Origin: Plectosphaerella cucumerina
Taxonomy: Eukaryota > Ascomycota > Sordariomycetes > Glomerellales > Plectosphaerellaceae
DNA length: 64,000 nt
Direction of reading: 5' to 3'
Assembly (NCBI GenBank): GCA_020746995.1
Contig: JAGPXD010000006.1
Location: forward strand, 434,001 to 498,000
In this document: positions 31,200 through 42,616 of the stretch, one piece after another
Numbering within the stretch: position 1 is the first letter of the stretch
Layout of the letters: each line of letters starts with the position of its first letter
Made by a program: the position numbers and the translations under genes
Notes under the pieces: model-generated
What the model saw: only the letters and a program-made list of their open reading frames with translations
Database searches by the model: none
What the model was told of the DNA's origin: nothing

Positions 31200-34195
31200 C
31201 TACTGAGTCGTGTGTTGGTCCATGTTCGCGACTGGAAGCTCCTGATTTCCAGAGAGAAGCGTGTCTCCGTTGACGGTGTGGCCATTGGCCGTCGCCTGGT
31301 CCTCGACGAGGCCAGAGGTGAAGTGCATGACCTTCTCGAGACGCTCAGCCTCTTCGTTCTCACGCATCAGAGCCTGCTCCTGCTCGATGAGCGCAATTTG
31401 CTCCGCGGTCAGGAAACCGCTTCCCTCCGCCTCAGCAATGGTGGCAGCAGGAGGTGGCGGGGGAGGGGGAGGTGTAGCAATGTCGACATCGTCGTCCTTG
31501 AAGCGCTTCGCCGAAGGCGTCTCGGAAGCCTCGCGCATGGGCGAGGGCATCTCCAGGTCCTCCGCGGCGCGCTTCCTCTTGCGCTCCTGGCTGCTGACGG
31601 AGCCGGTTTCGACGTCGGACATGACGACATCAACGGGAGTCGAGTCCGCCTCGACCTCAGCCTTGTCGTCGCTGGCACTCACCGCCGTGGTGGCGCTGGT
31701 CGGGGCTGCGAGGCCGGCGTTGCGGAGGGCCGCCTTCCTCTCCTTGACGATCGCCTTGTCGAGATAGTCCTTGACCTTGATCTTGAAGTTCCTAGCCTGG
31801 TCGCGCGTGATCTCGGTCGGATCGTCCACCCGCTTTCTCTGGTACTCGGTGTGCACGATCATCTTGGTGATCTCCTTGAAATACTTCTTGAGCACGTCCT
31901 TGGGGAATCGGGTCTTGTACCTATCCACGACCGATTTGATGTGTTTGTGGATCTGGTCGACCATGTCAGTACAAGAATTCGAAATGGTTGGAACCAAAGA
32001 AAACTTACCGTGTTCTCGTAAATCTTCATCTGCTTGTCGATGGGAAGGTCGCGCCAGTCCCTCCTCGACGATGCAGCAGGAGCCTCGGCGGGCTGCGGGG
32101 TGGCCGCCTTGGGAGTCAGTTGCTGCCTTGGCTGCTCCTTGGTGACCTGCTCGATGATGTTCTGCAGCATGGCGGCGCGCTGCTTGGCAATGTCGGCCGA
32201 CTTCTGCACAACGGGGGCCGGCTCCGTGGGGCGGTCCCATCGGGTGGCGCCGCCCTTGGAATAGTAGTACAGGTTGCCGCGCTCGTCTGTCGCGGAGAAC
32301 CAGCCCTGGGGAAGGGGAGGGCCGTTGAAGCGCTTCTTGGGGGGGCGGGGGCCGCCGAAGAAGTTGTTGTTGCGCTGGGGCACGTTGCTCCTGGGACCTT
32401 TTGGCACGTCGCTGCCGATAGGGTCCTCCTTGGCCTTGGGATCCTGGCGGTCCATGTTGCGGCGCTCCTCAAATGGATTGCTGGCCGCCGGCGCGCCAGC
32501 CTTGCGGCGGGCGATGCGATATCCGACAGGGAGCTTCTCCCACTCGTCGAGCAGACGCTTCGACACGGTAGAGACCTCGTCGTGGCCCTCTCGGCCAACG
32601 AGCTTCCGGACGGCGACCTCGATATTGGAGTCTTGGATCTTGTTCCGGGTCTCCCTAGGGAAGCGGTCGAGGATGCCCAAAACCTGCATCACGACGTTGT
32701 TATCGTCGATGAAGGTGGTGAGAACAGCCTTGAGAATCTGGTAGCCGTGCATGCGCATGAGGGAGTTGATGATGTTGGCATCCTCGCACCGCTGAACACG
32801 TTGCAGCAGCTTGACCGCGATCCACTTCTCCTTGCACTGCATGAGCTGGGCCATGACCTTGCTCGCGCCGACTTCGTCGAGGCCGCGAGCCTCGAGGCGG
32901 CTGACGTACTCCTCGTCGTCCTCCTCAGGCTTCTTCTTGCGGGGCTTCTTGGCAACGGCCGTGTCCCAGCTGCTTCCGTCGTCGATACCGAGGGCCTCGA
33001 CTGTGGCGATGGAGAGTTTGGTACCGCGCTCCGTCTGGGTCTTTCCGCCAATGTAGCCGACGCAGTTGGCCTCGCCGCAGTAGCAGGGCTGCGGCTCGGC
33101 ACCGTACCTGTCTACGTTGTAGTTGAAGACGAGCTCCTCGCCGGCCTCGACAGCACGAGAGGTGAAGATGCCCATGCGGAGCTTGTCGCCCACAACCCAT
33201 TTGTCGACGTAGCAGTTGGGGTTGCATGAGTGGTTGCAAAAGCGGCCCAGGTTGCCCTTCTTGGTGGCGTCGACGAACTCGTGCTTGGTGAGGGACATGA
33301 AGTAGAAGTGCTTGATGCCCTCCTCGTCGTACTGCATCATTCGGCGGCGGAAGGTGGGTTCGTTAATGACCTCGCCAATGTACTCGAATATGAAGTCGTT
33401 AGCCGGCATGTCCTTGTTGGCGCGGAGGCCGAAGCCCTTCTTGTCTGTCTTGACGACGGAGACGTCGGCGAACTGCTTGCGCTGGAAACGCTGGTTCTGG
33501 CAGCCGGCGCCGCAGTTTCCTGCGTCGGTTACGCACTCCATCTTGGTAGCACGATTGATGCAGTCCGAGTCCTCTCCACAAGCATGATTGATGCCGTCGC
33601 CTGCCGAGTCCAAACGTTAGTTTAGCAGCTCATTCAAGGGGGAGATGGGGGGATACGCACGCCACTGCTCCTGGCAGTCGCAGTCGAGTGGATCAACATC
33701 CGTGGAGCCCATGTGCTTGGAGCCGTACAGACACTCCGGGATGACCTGGAAGGTGCTGCACGACTCTTCGGTTGCATCTGGCAGGTCGTCGTACAACGGG
33801 ACCTTTTTCTTGTTCTTCTTGTGAGAGGGGTCGCTCGATGAGCTTGCGCTACGCGACTTGGCCCTGCGCACGGCCTGGGTAGGGCTCTGCGACTCCTTCT
33901 TGACTGGTGAGTTGGATCGGTTCGCGTTCGTCGCGCGACCTCTGCGGCCAGGGGACGTCGAGGGGCCATCGCGACTTGAAGGTCTGCTGGAGGAACGAGA
34001 GTTTTTGCGAGAGGGTGTTCGGCTACCGGTGCGCGCCTCCTTCTTGGGCGTGAGCGAGCGGCTGACGGGGCCAGATTTGGAGCTGGAGCGCGAGTTGCTG
34101 CGGGCGGTGGATCTGTTCCGGGGGGGAGAGTCGACGTCCTTGACGCGACCGCGACCGTTCGCGGCACGATTGCCGTCGATTCTAGACGTATCCAT
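31200..34195 (-). CDS. SET2: Histone H3 lysine-36 methyltransferase SET2
   Basis: Methylates H3K36 on transcribed chromatin through binding of elongating RNA polymerase II. Exons 34195-33661, 33600-32009 and 31952-31200 give 959 residues. Order: a Ser/Arg-rich basic N terminus (1-140); AWS cysteine cluster spanning the first junction (LDCDCQEQW...HACGEDSDCINRATK); SET domain (~225-345) with FCNHSCNPNCYVDKW and GEELVFNYNVDRYG; post-SET CYCGEANCVGYIGG; a helical middle domain (~420-520); WW domain near 615-645 (LPQGWFSATDERGNLYYYS); and the SRI polymerase-binding domain at the start of exon 3 (VVDRYKTRFPKDVLKKYFKE). A polyproline run and acidic tail follow. All expected modules are intact. The ATG at 34195 (MDTSRIDG) is chosen over the longer open frame upstream, whose sequence is low-complexity. 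Confidence 0.96.
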
Positions 34196-37100
34196 GGTCG
34201 ATGTGGTCAATGGGTCATGGTAGGGTAGCTTTGGGAAGAATTCGGGAGGGTATAGCCGTCGGGGGTTTCGAGGGCGATATAGAGGGATGGATGGTAGCGC
34301 GATGGGAGGCAGCGAAAAGACGATGCAAGCACCAGAAGATGTGTTCGGGATTGAAAGAGGGGAAAGGTTTTCGGGAGGCCGTTGTGAAGAGTGACAAGGG
34401 CGAGTGCAGATGCGGTGTTGGTTGTATCGAGGGGGAGCTTCGGTCGATCGTGGGTTGGTTTTCAGTCGGAGTTTGGGGGGAATTGATCGATCGAGTGAGG
34501 TCGGGAGATGAGGGGCGTAGGGAGGTGGTTGCGAGTTGAAAGAATTCGGAAGGGTTTCGTTTCCCAAAAGATGGATTGAGATGGCGAGGGAGACGCGCCA
34601 GCTCGGTTCAAGTTGATACCTGGTGTGGCGAGGCAAGGCAAACTGAACTCGTGGAGGGCAAGAGCTGGGAGGTTGGTCGGTCCAGGTCGGGTCAATTGTT
34701 CTGGCCTGGGGTTTGCGGCATTGTACACCTGCGCCGCACTGCACTGGGCAAGCAAGAACAACCGGAGGAAGGAGCTTGAGCCTATTCGCGAATGCCAACA
34801 ATGCGCGAGCCTGGGTTGATGCCTCAGACGCCGATAAATTCACCTCTTTCTCTCCGTCTACCTCAGGCGCACAATTGTCGGCAACGCTTCCCAGGGAAAG
34901 GACGAGGAGGTTGGGAGCCGGAGCCGGAAAGAATCGAGAGAGGCTGTTGCGACGAAACGTCTTCCGAGATCGCGACGTTGGATGCACGAGCGCGTAGACG
35001 AACAGGCGAAAGAGGGGGGGAGGAGGAGTCGGACCTGAGATGGAGAAGGTTCAGATGCGAGAGGCTATCTCAGGCGCCGCCGTCGTCGCCGCCAGTACGA
35101 GTAGTCAGTCGCCTTGTCCCTTGTTCCCCGTCCGCCGCGTTGGTCCTCGGACATGAGCAGCGGCTGGCATTGGTCCAAGCCCCAACCAACACGCGCCGCG
35201 GGGAGTCCAGTCAGGCCTCGCGCCGCCACCCTTGCCCCCGGCAAAAGTCCACCGACCCCAGAGCCCAGAGGAGATGATCTCCTGCCCCGCGATTACAAGT
35301 TCGCGACCGAAGCCCATCCCATCCCATCCCATCACAATCACCTCTTCTCTCATATCCAGACAATGCCAACGTCTCCCATCGAGCCAGCCTGTTCAGTGTC
35401 AGTTCTCAGGTAGTGACCTCGCGTGTGGCCGCCCGCGTCCATCTCTTGCTGCGTGCTGGTGCGCGACCCTGGTGGGCATCCGACTGCTGCGCGCAAGCAG
35501 ACGCGATGCCACAGGAGCATCATTGTCAAGCAGAGATGTCCTTTCGCTCAAGTAAATGCCATGGGACTTTGCAGCTGGTTTGCAGTTTGGCTGTCTGCTG
35601 CCTTTGACCCAGTTCGGTCGGTCATCGCCTCGCGACAGCTGGCTGGTAAAGAACCCCGAAGACCCGGCTCACCGACTTTTGCAGCCCACCTCGGGATGCC
35701 ATCAGCTTCACCAGAAAGCAGGATAGAAACCCTGCCAGAATGCACTCTGAAGCTTTCCGGACCCATCTCCGTCGCCACCCTGCAAACACGAGGGGTGGTC
35801 CTCAAGCAGAGAGGATGACTCTCTGATCATCCACCATCCCTTGCCTGTCTTCTGGATCTGCCACGCAAGTCGACACTCGCTCAGGCACGGCATGTCCGAA
35901 CCCTCCAGAAACAAAGACGATGCAGAGGGCTCACCGGGTATATAAAGAGGCCCATCGTCCCGGTGCGCTGGCAAGGGGCGGCATGACGCGGTGGTGGCGG
36001 CTTGAGGCGATCCTAGTTCGAGATTAGGAACGAAAACAGGGCGTGCCAGCGCACAAGCAGCAGCTAAGCATCGTCAAATCGAGCCCGCTCGGTGACTTGG
36101 AACCATTGAAAGCGAGCAGTCGTACACCGGTGGGTCCGGGCGACGTGCTGCCAGCTCATTGTGCATGTGGAGGAGACGTTCCAAACCCCCCGGCCGGGCT
36201 GGCTGCCGAAACGAGGTGCGCTGTTATAAAGGAAGCTCGAATGTCGCGGTCGTCGACTGTGGGCGTGAACTCATACGTTGCTTCGAATCTCCTCTCGCAA
36301 TCGCAAGCGACGACGTCCCTCCTCGACAGCCTCGTCTCTTCGCCGACGTTCCCGCCGACGATCGAGCTCCCGGCCGAGTCGACCATGGAGCAGGCCAGAC
36401 CATGCCAGAGGCAGCCCTACCACACACAGCCCACCGTCGTCGACTCCTGGACCCCAACCCACGGCTCACCCCGTCATAAGTGACGAACGAGTGCCCCGTG
36501 CTACGAAAATGGCCTTTTCGCGCAATGATTGGTGACGGCGCCACTGGCCTGGCCACAGTTTCTCGAGCCCTCTGGCCTCGGCCACGCACGAAGCAGCAGT
36601 CGGCTGGCCAATGAGGCCGGCGAAGTGCCATCCGGCAGGCATCCGTCCTCGGGCACTAGGAAGCCATGCTGATCTCGGGTATCATCCTTGACAACTTTAT
36701 TTCGAGAGCCGGGACAGCGGTGTGGCGGTCCATCGATGAAGGCAAGCAGAGGCCAGGACGAGTGCGATTTTCCGGAAGATGTCCATGTTGCGCTGGGAGG
36801 AGAGGGTGGCCTGGCTCACGACGAGATGCGTCCTGAAAGGGAACAAAACGACAGGGCGCAAGGACTCGCGCGATCCCCGCAGCGCCCCCCAACATGCTCT
36901 GCAACCCGCCCCGCCAAACATGCGCCTTGTATCGAGCAGACGGAATGCACGCGACAGAATCGAGCGGATGATGGCCAAGAAATCGACGCGAGGGCGACAT
37001 GCCGACAATGGGGCCCCGACCGTGGTGTCTCCCGGCAGGCCATGTGAGCTGACGGATGACTCTCGCGCCAACGACAACGGCCTGCGAGGGTGAGACTAGC

Positions 37101-39376
37101 TCCAGTCAGGCGACGAGGTGGATGATCCGGATTGGCCGTTGCGCGCAGCCATCATGGGCGCCTGCAGCTGCACGAAGCTCTCCCAACCGGCACGCATCGC
37201 ATCGCTCATCGTAGCGCGCATTCTTCGACCAGGAAAAGCTCGCCGTAGCCAGAGCGGTTTCTGAGTGGGCGGCATCAGTGACGAGGCCCCAAAGCGACTC
37301 CAGTTGGCGAGGGAGGGAAGGGCAGGGTGCGTGCTGCTGCAAGGCGCGGAAGAGGAGCCGGCGTGCATATCGCGAGTCTGTCTTCGATGCAGCCGGTCAT
37401 CTGCACTATCGCTGGACAGTCGACCATTGGCTTCTGATGAGCTGCAAAGACATGGACGTCTCACCTCGAGTCATGTCAACGGCAGCGCCAGCCTTGGCTG
37501 CGGACCTCGTTGAGGCCAAGCCGGGTTGACGAGGAATGAGGATCGTTGAAGTCTGCCTGGAGCATCTGGCCAGGAAGGGCCAAAGCAGGACGCGTCAGGC
37601 CGGACCCACGAACAACCTGGTGCTGCATCGTCAACAGACGTGAAGGCGGGGTTGTATTCCGGGCTTGTCCTGCAAACTGGAGCTGAGTGAGAAGTGGAAG
37701 GGACCTCGGGCATCTGCACCTGCACCTGCGCCTAGAAAGGAAGCGACAGGAAAAGCGAAACTTGGTCGCGGGTGTGTCTTCCGTTCAAGGTCTGCTCGTT
37801 GCTTCCTCAAGCGTCACTCGGAGTGTCTGAGGTGGAAGGAAGGAACTGGGAGGTTCCTTCTTCGATGGGATGGAGGGAAGAAATGTGGGCGGGACCTTCC
37901 TGCCTTGCCTTGCCTTGCCTTGCCCTGCTTGCTGCCCCGTGCGGTGCGGCGCGAGGCAGGTGCAGGTGCAGGTGCAGTGCAGAGTGCAGGCGGAGGCAGG
38001 CGAGGACTGGGGTGTGGTGTGGTGCACACGCTCCAAGCTCCACGCATTCCGTCCTCCCCCGTCCTCCCCCGGCCTTGTCCTCCTATCTGACAGTGACAGT
38101 CCCCCCCCACGGCATTGAGAGATGCCAGGGATTACCTTCTGACACTGCACGAGGGGCTCACTCCGAGTCATCATGTGGATGTCGTGAGATGAGGAGGTCA
38201 GGACGTCAAGGTACACCAACCCGACCTCGAGCAAAAACGCATCACCGACCTCGTATAACGCCAAAGCCAAAGCCGACGAGGACTCCAGTCCCTCGAGTAC
38301 ACCATCACATCACCATCCGTCACAAAGCCCCCCCGCGCATCCATGTCAACTCGACAAAGTCACCCCTCCCTCCTCACCCGGCATTTATCGAGTTGTGCCG
38401 CGCACTAGGATTGTACAATTCAGGTCCAGACACACACACCTACGCACACGCCCAGAACGGGAGGCATCCCACAAGGGCCATCGTTCCCTCCCTCTTCCTG
38501 CGTCATCACGTAGACAAGGACAAGGACACCACCATTTTTCCCGCTGCGCCGATCTTGCCGACGGGAGGACGCCGCCTATCGCAACGTCTTCTTTGCAAAA
38601 AGACATTGCAAAATCGTCTGGGTATCTCAACCCTGCCAGAGATGCTGCAGGGAGCCGCCGCGTCTGGATAGGTCATACTCCTAAATTAGCCCCGAGCCTT
38701 GCGCCTGGGCCGACACGGGGTAGTTCTTGTACTCGCGTTTCCCTCTAAACGAAACCAAACAACACCCCAGTACCAACCCGGCCGTCAACAACCCCCCGTC
38801 AAGTCGCAATCAGGTCCCCTGCCCCCAGGACCAAGCGAAACAACAGCCCGTTCAGGCCTTCTGGTCTGTGTCACCGCAGGACCCCATTCCCCGCCTCCAT
38901 CGAAGCCGGCGCATCGCCAATCCTCTGGTAGTACCTCTGTCGAGCCCGAAGACGCGCGCTTGCGCCGTCGCCTTCGCCCATAGCGCGCCTTCCCCGCCAA
39001 ACCCGCCGGCCGCATCACCCGGCCATCAGATCTCCTTACCTTCGTTTTGCAGAGCAAACCAAAGCACCCACTGTCACTGCGCCGAGTGGGCGCATGCTGG
39101 CGACGTTGACCGGCCTCATCGTGCCACGGCAACTCCTCCCAGGCTCCAACGCGCCGCTGGCCTCGACACAGCCAACGACCCCCGCGTTCCTTCTGACCGT
39201 GGCGCCGCCCCTCCTCCAAGAGCAACTCAACTCCCCTCGCCTTTCTCTCGCCCCGGCCTCCTCGCGACTGTATCTGGGCTCGCCATACAAATGCCTAACG
39301 CGTCCACCGGCTGGCGCTGCTCCTCCACCTTCCTCAGAGAAAGTCAGCCATCGCTGCCGACAGCCCACTTCGCATC
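34196..39376. other. 5.2 kb stretch without a convincing gene
   Basis: The longest gene-poor stretch in the window, upstream of both SET2 (-) and the AT-hook gene (+). All frames are short and mostly antisense to each other. Notable items: a good plus-strand TATA box (TATATAAAG, about 35938-35947) with no convincing ORF behind it; a 146-codon frame at 36043-36483 lacking an ATG until codon 67; and a GCCTT repeat at 37902-37924 followed by GGTGCA repeats near 37959-37977. It could hold long leaders or non-coding transcripts; nothing can be named. Confidence 0.4.
37902..37924 (+). repeat. Pentanucleotide microsatellite (GCCTT)n
   Basis: About four and a half perfect copies of GCCTT, followed about 35 bp later by three GGTGCA units. 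Simple-sequence repeat; no function inferred. Confidence 0.8.
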
Positions 39377-40486
39377 ATGGCGTCTTCCTTTACGGGCGAG
39401 GAAAAGGTAAGCTGATCGGGTCTGCCGCGGCGGAGATGCGACAGACAGCGTCACTAACCTTCCACTCAACCCAGAGATTCATTCTTGCCGAGATGATCAA
39501 GCAGAGCAAAGTCGACGTGCAGGTACTCGTTGACTTTGTGGAATCTAATGGTATCGATGCCGACTGGCATGCCATGCAACTTCCGGCTGGTTCGTGCGCT
39601 GCCTCACCGTCGCTCCCGACTACGTCCTAGAGACCCCACTGACCCGTGTACTTGTCCAGGCAAAACACTGAACCAGTGCTTTGATGCTGCCGATTCCATG
39701 TTCAGCACAGCCGTACCACGCCCGAGCTTGAAGCGGAAAGCCCCTGGGAGCCCTACGGAGCAAGCACCGAGGCGTCGCCTGCCGACGGCAGACCCGGCCC
39801 CGCAGATGCCATATAGCCCTTTCCCCGGCCATCCAGGAGCACTGCCTCCCCTCCAGACGAGCTTCCCAATACCACAAACACAGACGATGGCTGGACCCGT
39901 GCATGGCACCCAACTCGTCAACATTCAGCCACGCCCTCCGCATATGGAGCGCATGCCCTCGGCCCCAGCTGCCCCACCGGAGTCCGTACCTCGGGCGCCT
40001 GCCTCACGCAGGCGCGGCAGACCGTCGAGGGCAGACCAGTCGAGGCATCTCAGGCCCGTCCTGCCACCTCTTGTTCCCATCGCCCCTCGGACCCCGGTTG
40101 TGGAAGACATCCCAAGGACAGGCAGCCCGATGACGGTGGCAACCCCGCTGGCCGGGTCTCCAGTTCCTCAGGACATCCCGAATCCGCCCAAGAGGAGAGG
40201 ACGCCCTCCGGCAACCGACAAGAGCAAGCCGGCAAGTGCTCATGACGCGCCGTAGACTTTGGTTACTAATGCTCCCTGCTAGAAGAACGACATGGGCGGA
40301 CCTTTGCGACCCTTGGCATCCACACCTCCCATCACCCAGCAGGATTTACCTCCCGGGCCAGCAACAGTTCCGGCGCGGCAGCCGGACACACCAGAGACGA
40401 CTTCTTCGTCTATCTCGCGATCTCCCGCAAAAGAGCGGGCCATCGCGTCGATCAACTCTCTTAAACAGGAGGCCTTGGTGAGATAG
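39377..40486 (+). CDS. AT-hook nuclear protein
   Basis: Four exons: 39377-39406, 39475-39589, 39660-40231 and 40283-40486, giving 306 residues. The N-terminal ~60 residues form a small helical module (AEMIKQSKVDVQVLVDFVES...GIDADW...GKTLNQCFDA) that resembles a Myb/SANT-like fold, which is inference. The middle is Pro-rich and disordered, with two AT-hooks (SRRRGRPSRAD and PKRRGRPPATDK) that should bind the minor groove of AT-rich DNA. The last exon ends with a helix (SPAKERAIASINSLKQEALV). Intron 2 uses a GTTCGT donor and intron 3 appears to be GC-AG (GCAAGT...TTACTAAT...CTGCTAG). Without splicing intron 3, the protein would stop nine residues later in the intron. Likely a chromatin-associated protein of unknown role. 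Confidence 0.75.
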
Positions 40487-40997
40487 GGCCATGGTGGTGT
40501 GGCCGCGCATTGCTATCTCATAGGAGGGCACGCCTATGAGCATTTCTTGCCTCATGGTCAGATGTGCACGATGCAGGGGCAGCGGCTGGTCCTGCTGCAA
40601 TTTCTTTTCGGAACAGATACATGGACGCATTAGGGTCGATCACGGTCTGTTTGCTTCCTGCCTTTTTCGCGGGCACCATCGAGTGCGTGCAATAGAAACG
40701 GACCGGCGTTGAGGGGGCTCTTTGGGCAGGCATTGACACTGGCCGTATGGGGCCGGGGCCGTATAATGAGGTTCTGTATAATGACCGGAGATGAGGACGG
40801 GCGGAGAAGTACGTGAAGATACCAGTACACGCATCAACAATGGCGGAGCGACATGACAAGGCAGAGTCTTTTCCCAGAGGACATGAATTGATATTTGGCT
40901 GAATATGCCTACGAATATTACGCCTGGCCCTCCTCTGCTGGGACCCCGTACATGTATGAAAACGCTAAGATTAGAAAACAATGGCGGTGAGCGCCGC
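40487..40997. other. Convergent intergenic region
   Basis: 3' ends of the AT-hook gene (+) and GABA transaminase (-). Nothing further recognised. Confidence 0.4.
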
Positions 40998-42616
40998 TCA
41001 CGACGAGACGATCTTCTCAAGCGTCTTGAGAAGAATGTCGGCGTGTGACTCCTCAAAGATGAGCATGGGGCGCAGACGGACGGCACGCTCGCCGGAGCCG
41101 CCAATGTTGACGCCGAGAGTCTTTGCTTTGCGCAGGACCTCATCGCGGCGGGGCGAGTCAAAGGCAATGAAGGTGCCCTGGCCCTTGCCGCGGAGGTTGG
41201 CGATCTGGTCGGGGAAGCGGGCGGCGAGACCCTCGAGGCCGGCGAAGAGGTAGTCACCGACGCGAGCGGTGGCGGCGACGAGATCGTGCTCGTGAACCTG
41301 GTCGATAATGGCCCTGAAGAGCAGGGCGCGCGCGGGATCACCCATCCATGTGTTGAACTGGCGGTAGGGCAGGTTCGGGCGCAGGGCGGGATCGGCGAAG
41401 TAGTAGCCGGCGGCTTGGGCCTTTTTGCTAAAGGTGACCATGTCGGGGGGCGAGTCGAGACCCCAGTGCTCGTGGGCCCAGAAGCGGCCGGTGGCGCCGA
41501 CGCCGGTCTGGACCTCGTCGACGATGAGGAGGACGCCGTTGCGGGCGGTGATGTCGCGGAGGCCGCGGAAGAAGGCGGGGGAGGCGTGGTTGTCGCCGCC
41601 CTCGGACTGGATGGGCTCGACGACGACGGCGGCGGGGGGCGAGGGGTGGGTCTTTATGAGGTGCTCGACCTCGGCGAGGGAGGCGGCCTCGGCGGCTTCG
41701 TTCTCGGCGGCGTGGTCGGCGAGGGGGTACTTGAGCTGGGGGAAGGTGGCCTGGGGCCAGTCGAAGGCGGGGATGTCGAGCTTGTGGATGGGCTTTGAGC
41801 GGGTGGTGGAGAGGGAGCCGAAGAGGCGGCCGTGGAAGCCGGTGCGGAAGGAGAGGATGGAGAGCTGGTTGGCGGAGCCGGGGGAGGCGTTGTTCATGGA
41901 GGAGGAGAGCTCGGCGTCGGTGAAGGGGACTTGGGGACCGCCGCGCTCGCGCTGGCGGCGGTACATAAAGGCTGCTTTGTAGGCTGTTTCGTTGGCGTCG
42001 GAGCCGGCCATGGCGGTCTGTGGGGAGTTAGGGGGGAGGGATGGAGAGAGGGAGGGAGGGGTAACGCACGAAGACCTGGTTGAGGCCTGGGGGCGCGGCC
42101 TTGAGAATACCGGTGCGCAGGACGGAGGCCCAGTCGTGAGGCGGGAAGTTGCCGAGCGCAGGACGGTTGACGATGGCGTTGACCATCTCGGGGGTTTGAG
42201 CGGCCTTGATGAGGGCGGGGTTGTTGTAGCCGAGGGGGATGGAGGCGATCTGGGCGTACCTAAGGACAAGGTCAGCGATTTCAAGTCCATGTTTCTCGAG
42301 TGATGTGATCGTACACGTCAAGCAGAACGTTGCCGTCAGGGTCGGCAATGTAATTCCCCAGACTCTTGGAGTAATCGGTGAGCATGTTGAGACTGCGCGT
42401 GTCAAAGACCTCATCTAGATCCTCGATGTACTGCTTCGACACGGGGCCGGGAATGGCCGTCTTGACCGATGGCTCGGCGGGCTCGTTGGAGAAGATGCGG
42501 GAGGCGGGCCGGGCTGCGGACACGGAGAAGGGACGCAGGCCGAGACGGCGGGCGGCCAGGGAGCGGGCGGCGCATGATGCCGGCCGTAGCACGTGGGATG
42601 CTCGCAGGGCTGCCAT
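40998..42616 (-). CDS. 4-aminobutyrate aminotransferase (GABA transaminase)
   Basis: PLP enzyme transferring the amino group of GABA to 2-oxoglutarate, yielding succinate semialdehyde and glutamate in the GABA shunt. Exons 42616-42315, 42259-42070 and 42017-40998 give 503 residues. The N terminus (RASHVLRPASCAARSLAARR) is Arg/Ala/Ser-rich without acids, a probable mitochondrial presequence. The class-III aminotransferase landmarks are present: NYIADPDGNVLLDVYAQIAS, SIPLGYNNPAL, FHGRLFGSLSTTRSKPIHK, VVVEPIQSEGGDNHAS, VLLIVDEVQTGVGATGRFWA and the PLP-lysine segment DMVTFSKKAQAAGYY, followed by FNTWMGDPAR. The first intron is resolved as GAC-GT|G-TAC to keep VLLDVYAQIAS. It is equivalent to yeast UGA1 and Aspergillus gatA. 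Confidence 0.96.

Noticed and set aside
31988..33229. 413-codon open frame antisense to SET2
   Set aside because: The sense strand carries intact SET, post-SET and WW motifs; the antisense frame is a composition artefact rich in Leu, Val and Asp.
36012..36034. tRNA-like T-arm (CCTAG-TTCGAGA-TTAGG)
   Set aside because: The stem and loop pair well, but no matching acceptor, D or anticodon arms can be built from the upstream 70 nt.
36043..36483. 146-codon plus-strand frame about 100 nt after a TATA box
   Set aside because: There is no ATG until codon 67, the composition is low in hydrophobic residues, and an equally long antisense frame exists; there is not enough support for a gene.
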